Shown: positions 49,812 through 61,059 of the stretch, piece by piece | How the letters are laid out: the number at the start of each line of letters is the position of its first letter | Position numbering within the stretch: the stretch's first letter is position 1 | Source of the DNA: Proteromonas lacertae | Taxonomy: Eukaryota > Sar > Bigyra > Opalinata > Proteromonadidae | NCBI GenBank assembly: GCA_002245135.1 | Contig: NGBS01000608.1 | Coordinates: 1 to 64,000, forward strand | Direction: 5' to 3' | Length of the DNA stretch: 64,000 nt | Notes under the pieces: model-generated | Databases searched by the model: none | What the model was told of the DNA's origin: nothing | The model's input: only the letters and a program-made list of their open reading frames with translations | Made by a program: the position numbers and the translations under genes

Positions 49812-51269
49812 TTAGACCTTAGCTTCAATTGAAGAAGTTGAGTTGGTTACTTTACTTATTTCAGGAGTAACAGGCGAAATAGGTGACACTAGATTGTCAT
49901 AAGTATTTTCAGGTGATTTAATTGCAGAAATAGAAGAATCTTCATCAGATCTATCACTAGAATCATCAATTTCAATATCACTAAATACAATTTGTCTTGG
50001 CATACTGGACATCCTAGGATAATCTTTCTTATTATTATTATCATCATCATCTTCATTACGTTTCAGATTTTTCGATTCATCAATATCATGAGGAAGAAGA
50101 AATTTATAAGATAGATCAGTACCAAAGGCACCAAGTGGAGCTGTTATTAAAATAGCAAAAACAGTACAACTAATAATCGTTTGGCCTGATGAAATACCTT
50201 TAGCAAGTGGAATTCCTCCAATTGCAGCTTGAACAGTAGCTTTAGGTAAATAAGCGATTATACAAAACAATATTTCCTTCCATGAGAATTTATTACCAAT
50301 TACACTTAAAAATACACCAATGGTTCTAAAGCAAAGAGCTAAAAAGATTGTTGCAATTAATTTACCAGCTATTTTACCTAATCCACTCATGTCAACAGCA
50401 GCACCTACCAATGTGAATAAAATCATTTCAGCAACCATCCACATAGATGTATATCTTTTACTTAATCGATCTGCACATTTAGGGAATAGATTGTGGATAG
50501 TTATACCCATACAAATAACGGCTAGTAATCCAGCAATAGGTAACCATTTTTTAATTGCGTTTTCTAAGGCTACAAATAGAAAAGAAAAGCTTACAAGAAT
50601 TACACACTTTTTTGCATCACCTACCTTCGTTCTTTTGAAGAATAAGGTCAATACATACCCTGTTGTTACTCCTAAGATAACTGCTAGTATTATTGAAACA
50701 GGGATCTGCCATAGTATATTAAAGCTGAAACCATCACCTACAGCTACATCACATAATGCTCCAAATAATACTATTGCATATACATCATCAACACTTGATC
50801 CAGCTATTATTATTTGAGGTATTCCGTGTTTTGTTCCATAATGATTCTCTATTAAATACAGCATTCGAGGTACTACTACTGCTGGAGATACTGCTGCCAT
50901 TACACAACCCATGATAGCACCATGTAAACGAGGAATTCCTACGATATCAGGAGCTACAGCTAAATATCCTAATATTTCACAGGATGCTGGGATAAAACAC
51001 ATCATAATAGCTGATCTTCCTATTTTTTTCAAATCACCTACATCTAAGCTTAATCCACCACGACTTAGAATAATGATTAAAGCCATTTCTCTTAAATCGG
51101 TAGACATATCTAATAGTTCTTTGTTGATTAAATTGAGAGCGTTTGGTCCTAATGCTAAGCCAATACCAATCATTCCCACAAGAGGCGGTAGTTTTACCAA
51201 CGTCAAAACATAGCCAACAATTAGTGAACAAATGAACAGGATGCCTAAGCTTAATAACAACTCAATCAT
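49812..51269 (-). CDS. CPA2/NHA-type cation:proton antiporter, copy 1
   Basis: A single open reading frame of 485 codons with no intron, unusual here. It shows about twelve membrane spans and the family blocks GGLSLDVGDLKK, AAVSPAVVVPRML, the ion-binding AGSSVDDVYAIVLF with two adjacent Asp residues, and YLPKATVQAAIGGIPLAKG. These match NHA/SLC9B and the closely similar antiporters of Firmicutes; to my eye the wording is nearer the bacterial form. The C-terminal tail is Asp/Ser-rich and probably cytosolic. It exchanges Na+ or K+ for protons across a membrane. It is paired in tandem with copy 2. Confidence 0.9.
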   Translation of the reverse strand: MIELLLSLGILFICSLIVGYVLTLVKLPPLVGMIGIGLALGPNALNLINKELLDMSTDLREMALIIILSRGGLSLDVGDLKKIGRSAIMMCFIPASCEILGYLAVAPDIVGIPRLHGAIMGCVMAAVSPAVVVPRMLYLIENHYGTKHGIPQIIIAGSSVDDVYAIVLFGALCDVAVGDGFSFNILWQIPVSIILAVILGVTTGYVLTLFFKRTKVGDAKKCVILVSFSFLFVALENAIKKWLPIAGLLAVICMGITIHNLFPKCADRLSKRYTSMWMVAEMILFTLVGAAVDMSGLGKIAGKLIATIFLALCFRTIGVFLSVIGNKFSWKEILFCIIAYLPKATVQAAIGGIPLAKGISSGQTIISCTVFAILITAPLGAFGTDLSYKFLLPHDIDESKNLKRNEDDDDNNNKKDYPRMSSMPRQIVFSDIEIDDSSDRSDEDSSISAIKSPENTYDNLVSPISPVTPEISKVTNSTSSIEAKV

Positions 51270-51839
51270 TTTATAAATTGTGATTGAAATTTGATTCGCT
51301 GTTTGATATTATCAGTTGTTCTATAAGAAATTATTTAAACAAGGTTTCTTTGCGTCATAAGTATTAGTAATTATATTTATGCAATTTTACAGAAAAGAAA
51401 AAATTAAAAAGGCTTCTAATTAAAATATTGAAGAATTTAACTTAGTTTCATTCTATAACTGACAGAATGAAACATATGGTTAGAATCACTAAGATTATTT
51501 CATCAAAATACCTTAAAGTATGTTATTTGTGTTGTTATGAAAAAAATAATGATCAAGCTTTTTAATCAAGCCTGATTTTGTTATTGTCAATAATATCTCA
51601 TCATATACATCATATGGAATGATGAAATGTATATCTCGCTATATATACTACAAAATAAATTAATATACCCCCTATAACAATAGAATAGGCAAATAAAATA
51701 ATTATAAATATTAAAACAAATCTATCTAAATGATGCAATACTAATATTATTAAATTGAAGTATCTGAAAAAGGAGTTATATTCAATAGCACAATTCAACT
51801 AAAGATAATAAGGTAAAAGTAAACTTTACATTGATAGAG
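51270..51839. other. Spacer between the two antiporter genes
   Basis: This 570-bp spacer contains a double element TCAAGCTT...TCAAGCC at 51553–51571, about 285 nt before the start of copy 1, much further than elsewhere. A hydrophobic 62-codon open stretch near 51610–51798 lacks an ATG start and any family match, so it is not called. Confidence 0.45.
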
Positions 51840-53165
51840 TTACTGTACATGTTTTGGATCTTCATCATTATACGTAATTTCAATGTCACTAAACACAATC
51901 TGCCTAGGTAAGCTTGAATTTCTTGAATTATCACTTTTCTTATCATTGTCATCATCATTCTCATCATTAGATTCATCAATATCATGCGGTAGTAAATATT
52001 TATAAGATAAATCAGTTCCAAAAGCACCTAATGGAGCTGTTATAAAAATTGATAATACAGCACAACTCAATATCTCTTGACCTGAAGACACACCTCTATC
52101 CAATGGAATTCCACCAATTGCAGCTTGAACAGTTGCTTTTGGCAAGAAACCAATAATACAAAATATTACCTCCTTCCAGGATAACTTATTACCAATTACA
52201 CATATTACTGTTCCTATTGATCTGAATATAAGAGCTATAAATATAGTTGCAATTAATTTACCAGCTATTTTACCTAATCCACTAACATCAACAGCTGCAC
52301 CTACCAATGTGAATAAAATTACTTCAGCAACCATCCACATAGTACTATACTTCTTACTTAATCGATCTGCACAATCTGGAGATAAATAATGTATAGCTAA
52401 TCCCATACATATTACAGCTAGTAATCCAGCAATAGGAACCCAATCTTTAACAGCATTTTCAAGTGCTGCAAATAAAAAAGAAATGCTAATTAATATAAAA
52501 CATTTTCTAGAGTCACCTATATCTGTTTTTTTGAAGAATAATGTTAATATATATCCCACAAATACACCTAATATTAGTGCTAATATTATTGAAACAGGGA
52601 TTTGCCAGAATATGTTATAACTAAATCTATCACCAACAGCTACATCGCATAATGCTCCAAATACTACAATCGTAAATACATCATCAACACTTGATCCAGC
52701 TATTATTATTTGAGGTATTCCGTGTTTTGTTCCATAATGATTCTCTATTAAATGCAGCATTCGAGGTACTACTACTGCTGGCGTAACAGCACCCATTACA
52801 CAACCCATAATAGCACCATGTAAACGAGGAATTCCTACGATATCAGGAGCTACAGCTAAATATCCTAATATTTCACATGTAGCAGGAACAAAACACATCA
52901 TAATAGCTGATCTTCCTATTTTCTTCAAATCGCTTACATCAAGACTTAATCCGCCATTTGTTAATATTATAATCAAAGCTATGTTCCTTAAATCAGTAGA
53001 TATATCAAGTATTTCTGTGTTTATCAAATTGAGTGCATTGGGTCCTAATGCTAAGCCAATACCAATCATTCCCACAAGAGGTGGTAATTTTATCAACATT
53101 AACACATAACCTAATGCCATTGAGCAAATAAACAGTAAAGCTAGACTTAATAACACTTCTATCAT
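51840..53165 (-). CDS. CPA2/NHA-type cation:proton antiporter, copy 2
   Basis: A single exon of 441 codons, closely similar to copy 1 through the membrane part (GGLSLDVSDLKK, GAVTPAVVVPRML, AGSSVDDVFTIVVF, FLPKATVQAAIGG). The cytosolic tail is shorter. The double-Asp ion-binding motif is kept, so it should be active. A recent tandem duplicate of copy 1 with diverged tail and upstream region; there is no CAAGC element before its start. Confidence 0.9.
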   Translation of the reverse strand: MIEVLLSLALLFICSMALGYVLMLIKLPPLVGMIGIGLALGPNALNLINTEILDISTDLRNIALIIILTNGGLSLDVSDLKKIGRSAIMMCFVPATCEILGYLAVAPDIVGIPRLHGAIMGCVMGAVTPAVVVPRMLHLIENHYGTKHGIPQIIIAGSSVDDVFTIVVFGALCDVAVGDRFSYNIFWQIPVSIILALILGVFVGYILTLFFKKTDIGDSRKCFILISISFLFAALENAVKDWVPIAGLLAVICMGLAIHYLSPDCADRLSKKYSTMWMVAEVILFTLVGAAVDVSGLGKIAGKLIATIFIALIFRSIGTVICVIGNKLSWKEVIFCIIGFLPKATVQAAIGGIPLDRGVSSGQEILSCAVLSIFITAPLGAFGTDLSYKYLLPHDIDESNDENDDDNDKKSDNSRNSSLPRQIVFSDIEITYNDEDPKHVQ

Positions 53166-53332
53166 GATGTTTTTATTTAGTGAATATAACTGGATGAAAT
53201 GTTCAGCTAGTTAAATAAAATTATTGCCACAGTTGAGTATATGTATAAGTAAATAGAATGATGTAAAAAAGTTACAAACATAACAGATGAACAATCGAAA
53301 ATATCAATTTATTTTTAAAATAACAACAAAAA

Positions 53333-55283
53333 TTAATTTATTACAGTAGCACCAACTCCAATAATCTCGTCAGGATTAACTAATTGAACAGGACTATAAT
53401 TCCTACTGATTATATCTCTAATAAATCTAATCCTCCCATATTCTCCACATAGTATGATATTGGTAATTTCATTCTTTAAAACAGTGCATTTTCCATTTCC
53501 CACCGTACATTCATTCAATTTTTCTAAAAATTGTCTTTTATAATTACTATTGATTGTTTCATATAGTGAATAACTCATTTCACTTTCTACATCATATATT
53601 TCAAATAACGAATTAATAAAATTAAATTGCTTACTGGCTAAACTATAAAAAGATTCTCTACATTCAATTATTTCACTTTCTAAAGATTCAAGCTTATGTT
53701 TGATGGAATTATTATTTTCTATTTTACTTTGTTCTAAACCATTCTGAATGAATTGATTTACATAGTAATTATAAATATTATTATCAATTAATTTTCCACT
53801 TAAATTAGTTATTTCTCCACTATCATATAATATATCACATTTCAAATCAATCACATTGATAATTGTTATATTTACTCTATTCTTTTCAATTATTATAACA
53901 ACATAAATTCCATTTTCTATTTTTTGATCTAAGTTGTAATAATATCCAGCAATTGCTGCAAGTGGTTCTTTGATAATTCCACGAAGAAATAATTTACTTT
54001 CTATTTCATAAAAATATAAAAATATAAAAATATAAAATATTATATATATATTTATACTATATAAATTCAATGATTCTGCCATTCCTCCTATTTGCTCTTT
54101 ATTAAAATAACTTGGTACAGTAATATTAATATCTCTCAAATGAAACTCACTAAATTTCATTGAATATTTCACCATTTCACATAATAGTATGTTATATAAT
54201 GCAATAACATCATATTTCACCTCATGGTCTTTATCTTCATTTATTATAATTTCAGGATATTCTCCATTCTTAACAATTTTGAAATTCCATTTATTTAATT
54301 CATTCTCTATATCTACATATTTTTTACCAATTAAATGCTCTAAATCATAAATTAATGGATTATCTAATTTATGCTCATTATAAGCACAATTTCCAATCAA
54401 CCAATTATTTTTAGTTTTACTAAATGATAGATAAGAACGTAAGTATATATCATTATTTATTGGTAAACTAACTACTCTACCTTGCTTCCATATTCCACTT
54501 AATATATAATCTAAAGATATATGACAACCGATTCTACCTTGATCTGGACTGATGACGAGATTCTCTTTTAATAGATTGCTACAGTCGGAAGTGATGGAAC
54601 GTGATTGGAGGAATCTTATACCAGTGTGACGAATTAATGGAGTTGTTGGTAATCTAAAACAAAATAAGAATTATAAAAAGTGTTTAGAAATTATATATAT
54701 ACTCAGGAGCATTTGCATCTACAGTAATATGAAATTCATTCTCTCTATCTGAGAATACATATTTAATTGTATAATTATTGACAGATGTATAAAACAAAGG
54801 AGGTCTTTCAGCTGGTAATTCAAACATTTTTAGAATAATACAACTTGAGAGTTGTTTGGATATATATGGCATCATCTATTAAATTAAATTTAAAAATATT
54901 TAAAATATACTAACTGTAAATATCTCTCTTTATCATGCTCTGTCTTGTCTGAAGTGTAAAATCCAAGAATATTAGTTTCTTTCTGTAAAGTCTTCAAATA
55001 TTTTTTACATTCTGAGTCTTTGTCTCTACGATCGTTCGGAATATTGTAACCTATGTTGATTATCTTCTTTTCTTGATCAATATTGCCAGTAATCACTCCA
55101 AGAATTGAGCAGTGTATATCAAGGCTTAAAGCTTCCAAAATGTCTTTATGAATCTTCTCCATCACAATCTAATTTTAGATAATTTGCCTATACTGTTGTA
55201 ATTTTTATTTGATATGTTTTGATTTCTTCTTCTGAGAGCACATCATCATCTGGACTTGGTATAATAATATCATCAGAAGACAT
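53333..55283 (-). CDS. MPN-like/Hsp70-like fusion protein
   Basis: Five exons joined by four frame-restoring introns, including 25 nt after YQIKITT and a 57-nt intron near 54003–54059. The N-terminal 180 residues (IHKDILEAL, SILGVITGNID, ILGFYTSD) resemble an MPN/JAB domain lacking the catalytic His pair; this is a weak match. The rest follows Hsp70 order: LIGNCAYN...DNPLIYDLEHLIGKKY, INITVPSYFNKEQ, GIIKEPLAAIAGYYY, then IILCGEYGRIRFIRDII and PDEIIGVGATV. Actin-like ATPase phosphate loops are degenerate, so nucleotide hydrolysis is doubtful. Such a fusion is new to me. It is divergent from the coiled-coil gene, with 84 bp between the starts. Confidence 0.62.
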
Positions 55284-55367
55284 TATTATGATAAAAAGTC
55301 AAATTTTTGAAAATCTCAAACTCCTCTCAAACCTAAAAAAAACTAGTTGTTGAGTTTTTTTCTAAAC

Positions 55368-56790
55368 ATGAATGACAGCTATATGAGAAGTCCAATGCAA
55401 GGGAATTATGCAGAATCTGAAGTAGATCAAATAAAAGTATTGAATGTTTGTTTCATATGTTATTTAGGGAAGTATTGAGAGATTGAAATGGCAAAGAGCA
55501 CAAGTTGAAAAACTCAGATTAGAGGTTGAAGCAAAAGACAACACAATTGACCAGTTAAATCAACAAATTATGAATCTTACAGAACAAAACAGTGTGTTAA
55601 GACAAGACTCTGAAGAATTAGAAAGGATGAAAATGGATGTAAAGAGGATTAAAGACACAGTCAATTCATTGGAAGAAGAAAAAATAAAGACTTTAACACA
55701 AATGGCAGAAATGGAGAGTGTAATAGAACATTCAAAGAATGATATGCAAAAGTATGAGAATTTAGTAGCAAATCAAAAATGTGAATATGAAAATCTCCAG
55801 TCAAATGCTAAGAATCAGATTAATGAGTTAAAGAATCAACTAGAATCTCAATCAAAACAAAATAACCAATTAAATATGGAGTTAATAAACACCAGAAATC
55901 AATTAATGGAATATAAGAAAGAATACGAAAACATTGCAAATGAAAAAGAAAATTTAAAGAATATGTTGAAAAGCGTTAATAATGATAAAGAAGTATTGAA
56001 TAACAAAGTGATAGAAGTAACGAATCAATATTCAAAAACAAGTGACAATTTAGAATCAATAAAATATGACAATAATCAATTACAGAATGAATTGGAAGTT
56101 ATTAAAAATGAAAGAAATAGTTTGAAAAAATTGGTGAATGAGCAAGACAATAAAAACAATGAATTAACAGAGATTGTAAATAAATTAAAAATTATGAATA
56201 ATAACTATGAAATGAAAATTAATGAATATGAAAAAAATATTAAAAATTTGCAGAATATGTCAAAATTTGAGAATGAAAAAATGATTAAAAAATATAATGA
56301 AATGAGCGAAGTAAATGAGAATGAAATAAACAAATTAAAAAATGAAATAACTTCATTAAAAAATAGTGTATATGAATCTGAGAGAGAAAAGAGTAATATA
56401 TTGATGAAATATGAAGAATTAAAGAAAGAAAATGAAATGTTAAATAACAATAACATGTTTTTAAATGAGAAAAATGACACGAATGAAAAATTATTAAAAG
56501 ATAATAAAAAAGCTATTAATGATTATGAAACAAAATATAATGACTTGAAGATGAAATATGAATACGAAAAGAATGAATATGAGAAATGGTTAACTGTGAG
56601 AAAGGAATTATTAGATGAATTCGTAAAAGAAGAAAGTAAATTGAATGTAATAATTAGTTCACCTCCAAGATCCAATAAAATGATGATTAGTAATACCAGT
56701 AACAACAACAACAATATGAATAATTCTTATACAAGTCCAAACAAATTCGTAAATAGTTTTACTAAGACTCCTTTTAAAGATAATTATTAA
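55368..56790 (+). CDS. Long coiled-coil protein
   Basis: The first exon (MNDSYMRSPMQGNYAESEVDQIK) is joined through a 31-nt intron to a 430-codon exon that is almost entirely heptad-repeat coiled coil rich in Asn, Glu and Lys (from about residue 25 to 410). A short Asn-rich tail ends NSFTKTPFKDNY. No catalytic or targeting motif is visible. Golgin, centrosomal and flagellar proteins share this form; the sequence does not decide. Immediately before the ATG the bases are TCTAAAC, as before kinase 1. Confidence 0.75.
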
Positions 56791-56873
56791 TTTTATTATT
56801 TTCTATATATTCTAAAAAATATTTAATGTATATATAATATATTATTAATTAATAAAAATAATTACTCTACTAA

Positions 56874-57618
56874 TTATTCGTTTCGTACCATAGCCATTAT
56901 TACAGCTAGATCATTATTACCACTAACAAAATAGCATATCTTATCATCATCTTTCATTTCTCTTCCATTAATAAATAATCTCATTTTATCTTTACTAAAT
57001 TCAACTTTATTTTCCTTAGCTTTACCTTCTATTGATTCTTTTAGTTCAGATACTTTATTAGATATTTCCATTTGTACTTTTAACTCTAAATCTCTACCTA
57101 AATTACATAAACGAATTCTAATTTCTTTTTCTCCTGTTATATCTTTCTTTTCTTCGGTATTTGCACCGTCAGGATTTAGACCACCTGAAGTAATATTGGA
57201 AGGGAATGAAAAACAATATAAAGGTACTTCGTATTTATTACCTAGCTGATCATAGCATAACGCTAAGCTTCCTTTAGGTGTAGTAATAGCTGAAGCTTCC
57301 AAAATTGCATTAGCTGTTGCCATATCACCTATTTAGTGTTAATCGAATGTTTAGTGAGAAATAAATAGTTTATACTTTCTATTAAAGCTTCACTACATGC
57401 TTTAAGTGTGTTCCAAACAATTTCAACACCTTCTGTTCTACTTGCCCAGAATTCCTAAAATTTAGTGTTTTCAAAAATAATACTTTTCTCATATTTAATA
57501 TTTCTTCTACTGTAAGAGGTTTACTTGAACGCCAAGCCTCAATTTTATTAATAGGAACGCTTTTACGTTCTACATCATAACCATTTGTTTCTTGTTCCCT
57601 AGAACCGTTACAACCCAT
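56874..57618 (-). CDS. UBTD1: UBTD (DC-UbP) ubiquitin domain-containing protein
   Basis: Three exons. The start MGCNGSREQETNG carries a myristoylation-type Gly2. The DC-UbP N-terminal domain follows (KIEAWRSSKPLTVEEILNMRKEFWASR, then VWNTLKACSEALIE and ITTPKGSLALCYDQLGNKYEVPLYC), and then a C-terminal ubiquitin-like domain (KEIRIRLCNLGRDLELKV through MRLFINGREMKDDDKI). Human UBTD1/2 show the same order and motifs and regulate UBE2D-dependent ubiquitination. Introns were placed near 57454–57482 and 57317–57363. The gene-symbol choice between UBTD1 and UBTD2 is arbitrary, since this is an ancestral-type single copy. Confidence 0.9.
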
Positions 57619-57931
57619 TTATATTTTTTATCTAAAAGACAGAATAAAAACTATATAGAATAAAAAAGAAAATGGTTTTCTTCAGATGTTCAGTTTATTT
57701 CAGTTTTGTTTTTGAATGTGTTTTTTAAGTGATCTAACCAAAGGATTGAGGAAAGGAACAACTTTATTGAAATTACCATATACTCATTTATTATAACGCC
57801 ATGATTTCATCGAAGAAACAAATAATTTTAGATTATTTGATATTACAACCTTTTCAAAAACAGAAATAATTCAAATTTTAGGAATAAATCATGGTATGAA
57901 GATACAAAAAATATTGAAATTTCTATATTAT
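57619..57931. other. Spacer with possible short unassigned coding piece
   Basis: About 310 bp between UBTD and GOLT1. On the plus strand, pieces such as TKGLRKGTTLLKLPYTH and ITTFSKTEIIQILGINHGMK read in one frame across a stop. They faintly recall a mitochondrial ribosomal protein of the uL23 type, but no start or splice model works, so no gene is called. Confidence 0.25.
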
Positions 57932-58549
57932 TTATACTGGATCACCTTCATCTTTCTTTGACACTCCACTAAATTGTTCTACACACTGAGAAATGAATGG
58001 AATTGCACAGATTATATTCAGACCAGGTAACTATGATATGATTATACCGAATATTTATACTTGTTTTAAATATGGAACGATATTTGCAAAGACTGAACCA
58101 AATAGTTTTGCTCCTCCTTATATATTATTAAAGACGTAATGTATGTTATTAATATAATACATAAAAAAAAGATATATATACTTCAACAGCAAAACCAATA
58201 AATGTATATCTGAAGAAAAAAATAAGTACTACTCCAATGAAAAATAGTAAAACTGGTACTCTTTTCTAGTATTATTTACATAATATTGGATGATAAATAC
58301 TGTGGGATGTCGTATTGGGTTGAAAAATTGAAGAGTTGTTTGAAAACCAATCAAAAATGGAAAACCTCTATATACATAAAATGCACATAAATAAATGATA
58401 TACCCTAAAAATAATAAATTGCCTAAAGCCATTAAACCTCTATCAAAAATCATAACTACTCCAATAAAAAAGAAGAATGATCCTAGAGATATCATCATAA
58501 TTCCAATGGTTCTATTATCAGACAATTGCAATGACTGTAACAGTGACAT
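57932..58549 (-). CDS. GOLT1: Golgi transport protein GOT1
   Basis: The spliced product begins MSLLQSLQLSDNRTIGIMM. It shows the GOT1 hallmark FDRGLMALGNLLFLGG followed by GFQTTLQFFNP, and has four membrane spans in all. Introns lie near 58366–58401, 58235–58270, a longer one at about 58117–58182, and 58037–58064. The C-terminus reads PYLKQ, then LPGLNIICAIPFISQC, to the stop at 57932. The 3' edge of the third intron does not fit phase exactly, so one base may be off there. GOT1 is a small vesicle protein in ER-to-Golgi traffic. It is divergent from the EF-hand gene, sharing its promoter. Confidence 0.87.
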
Positions 58550-58573
58550 TTTTAAAAGAATAAAAATTTGAAA

Positions 58574-58605
58574 TCAAGCTTTATCAAGCTTTTTCACTCA
58601 AGCCA
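58574..58605. promoter_or_regulatory. Three CAAGC-type elements in a bidirectional promoter
   Basis: TCAAGCT at 58574, TCAAGCT at 58584 and TCAAGCC at 58599 lie in the 93-bp gap between GOLT1 (start 58549, minus) and the EF-hand gene (start 58643, plus). This is the densest cluster in the window. Confidence 0.5.
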
Positions 58606-58642
58606 AGTTTAGATTGAATAACGATAATACGATTATTGAGTG

Positions 58643-60640
58643 ATGCAGACTCCAGCTTTGCATAAGAAAGAAAGAACCATGACAGGTAAGACGAATAGAT
58701 CTACCTTGTCAACTCCTGAACTTCCTTTAGTAAATCATAGTAAAAATAGTTCAAAAAGATCAACATCAAGATTATCATCGAGGCATTCTAAATCATCTAC
58801 AGGATTAAGAAGTGTTACACCCTTATCTCCAATAAATTCAAGACCTCATTCTGAACAACAGTCAGATGAAGTAGTAGAAGATCCACTATTCATGACCACA
58901 TCAATTATCAATAGAAAAAGAGAAACAACTCTTGAAAGACTCAATACATCTTTAATTTCTCGATCAATGACGAAATATAAGAATTTTCACGATAATTTTA
59001 GAGATTTAGATAAGAACCATGATGGAAAATTACAATTTGATGAATTCCTCAATATGGTAGTTTCAAACGGATTAGATACAGAAGAACATGCAAAAGTACT
59101 ATTCGATCAATTCAAAGATTCAACAGGTAATATGCCCTACAAAAATTTCTTAAAATTATTACAGTCTGATCAAGGTGGATTAAATCGAGTTGAATATATC
59201 CCACCAGTAATCAAGCCAGTAAAGTTAAGAGATAATCCAGATGAAGATAAGCAGGCACATAAACGTGTGGATCAGATAAAAGATGATTTATTGTATTATT
59301 TGCAACAGAAAATGAAAATTCATTATGATAAGAAGAATGTATATTTTATTTTTATTTTTATTTTGTAAATAGAATAGTACGGTGTTATATAAAGCATTTA
59401 AATCAATGGATCGAGATCATGTATATATTTATTTATTTATTTATTTAGAATGGATATTTGACATATGATGTATTAAAAAGGAATCTTGGACCATTTGTCA
59501 TTAATAAACAATTAAAAGATGAAGAGATTGAAGATTTATGTAGAGTAATAGATCATAATCATAATGGAATTATTAGCTACTGTGAATGGATGAGTGAAAT
59601 GGCAGAAGTGGATTATGAACCAGGTTATGATATGCTTGGACCAGTATATGATGAAATATTTCATCTTTTTTTATTATCTTTTTTTTTTTAATCTTTAATT
59701 TAATCTTATTATTATTATTATTATTTGTATAGGCTAGAGAAAGATCTGTAGCTGCTCTTTACAAACCATTACCAGAAGTATATGATCCAACCAATGATCC
59801 AATAGCAGAACCATATCCTATTAATGGTTATAACTCTATTAATGTCGATGATATCAATAGAACATTGAGTATATGTGAAAATACAAGTTATGATTTAAGA
59901 AGTATAATATATATATATATATATATTTGTATTATATTATTATAAAATAGAAACAAAGAGATATTCACCACCAGTAAAGAATCCATTTTATGATACTTCC
60001 AATATGAATTTGAAACGTGAGACTTTAAGATTGAGTAAAAGTGATAAATGCTATTTCCCTGACTTTCATAATAGTTATGATCATGAAGAATTATATAATA
60101 CATTGTATGAAACAAGCAAAGGAGAAGTATTAATTATTATAATCATTATTTTTCATTATTATTTATTATTTATAGATGAAAACTAGACATGGTGCAACAC
60201 CTGCTCCACCTGATACTTACTACGATCTATCATTAGGTAAATTCATTGAACCATCACCACTTGAAATTGAACCAGAAAAGCAATTTATTACAACCTATAT
60301 GGAGAACTACAACAATGTAAGAAAGATTCCACTAACAATTCAACGAAAATTAGAAAGTGATAAAAAATGGAAGATTAAAAATGCTTTAAGTATTAAATAT
60401 AAGAAGGATTTAACTAAGCATATTGTTGAAGACCAATATAAAAAGGATGTTTATGATTCTGGACATGTTTGGGTCAAATCTAAACAAAAGGCGAAATATT
60501 TTGCACAAGTGTATGAGAAAGCTGATAGAGAGAATGAATATGCCAAACCATCCGAGCATGAATTGAAATGTCAATTAAGGACATTTAGTTGTAGTCCTGA
60601 AAATATGTTTTATAAAAGTTATGAATCTCCTGCAAAGTAA
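58643..60640 (+). CDS. EF-hand calcium-binding protein, flagellar type
   Basis: Six exons joined by five introns, among them 59338–59371 and 59419–59447, with a longer one after DMLGP. EF-hand loops: DKNHDGKLQFDE (complete), DRDHNGYLTYD (split by an intron directly before Asn) and DHNHNGIISYCE (complete). The N-terminus is basic and Ser/Thr-rich. The C-terminal third (MKTRHGATPAPPDTYYDL to YKSYESPAK) has no known domain but looks conserved. EF-hand proteins of this layout occur in axonemes of protists; a calcium sensor on the cytoskeleton is a reasonable inference. The start is the ATG at 58643; the GTG just before it is ignored. Confidence 0.8.
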
Positions 60641-61059
60641 TATAAATATAAATTAATTTCATTACTTTTTTGTGTATATTTTTCACAAATAACATAAGAT
60701 GAATTGTAAGGATTAATAATGCATTTCATAGAGTAATAGTGTAACAAAACAAAATACCATTTTTTAAAAATCTTTTAAAATATATTCTATTTCCTACAAC
60801 AGAATTACAGTTAAGTCGAAATAATGAATGTTATATGTATCTTTTTTTCACATTTAATTGTAAAATATGCTATTAATTATTGTCTTATATAAATAATAAC
60901 TGTAGTGATATATTTTTTATTTTATCTCTAACATTTTCTTTACATAACATTATTTTTCACAAGAATGTAAATCATATTAATTGTATTTACACCTTTTAAA
61001 ATTTGATGATGAATAAAACGGATAGTTTATTGATTCGTTTCACTTTAGTTGTTTTTATT
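60641..61059. other. Intergenic spacer
   Basis: A 419-bp AT-rich spacer between two genes on the plus strand. No coding signal, RNA gene or CAAGC element was seen. Confidence 0.5.

Noticed and set aside
51610-51798. Hydrophobic open frame between the antiporter genes
   Set aside because: No ATG start, no family motif and no conserved partner; probably AT-rich noise.
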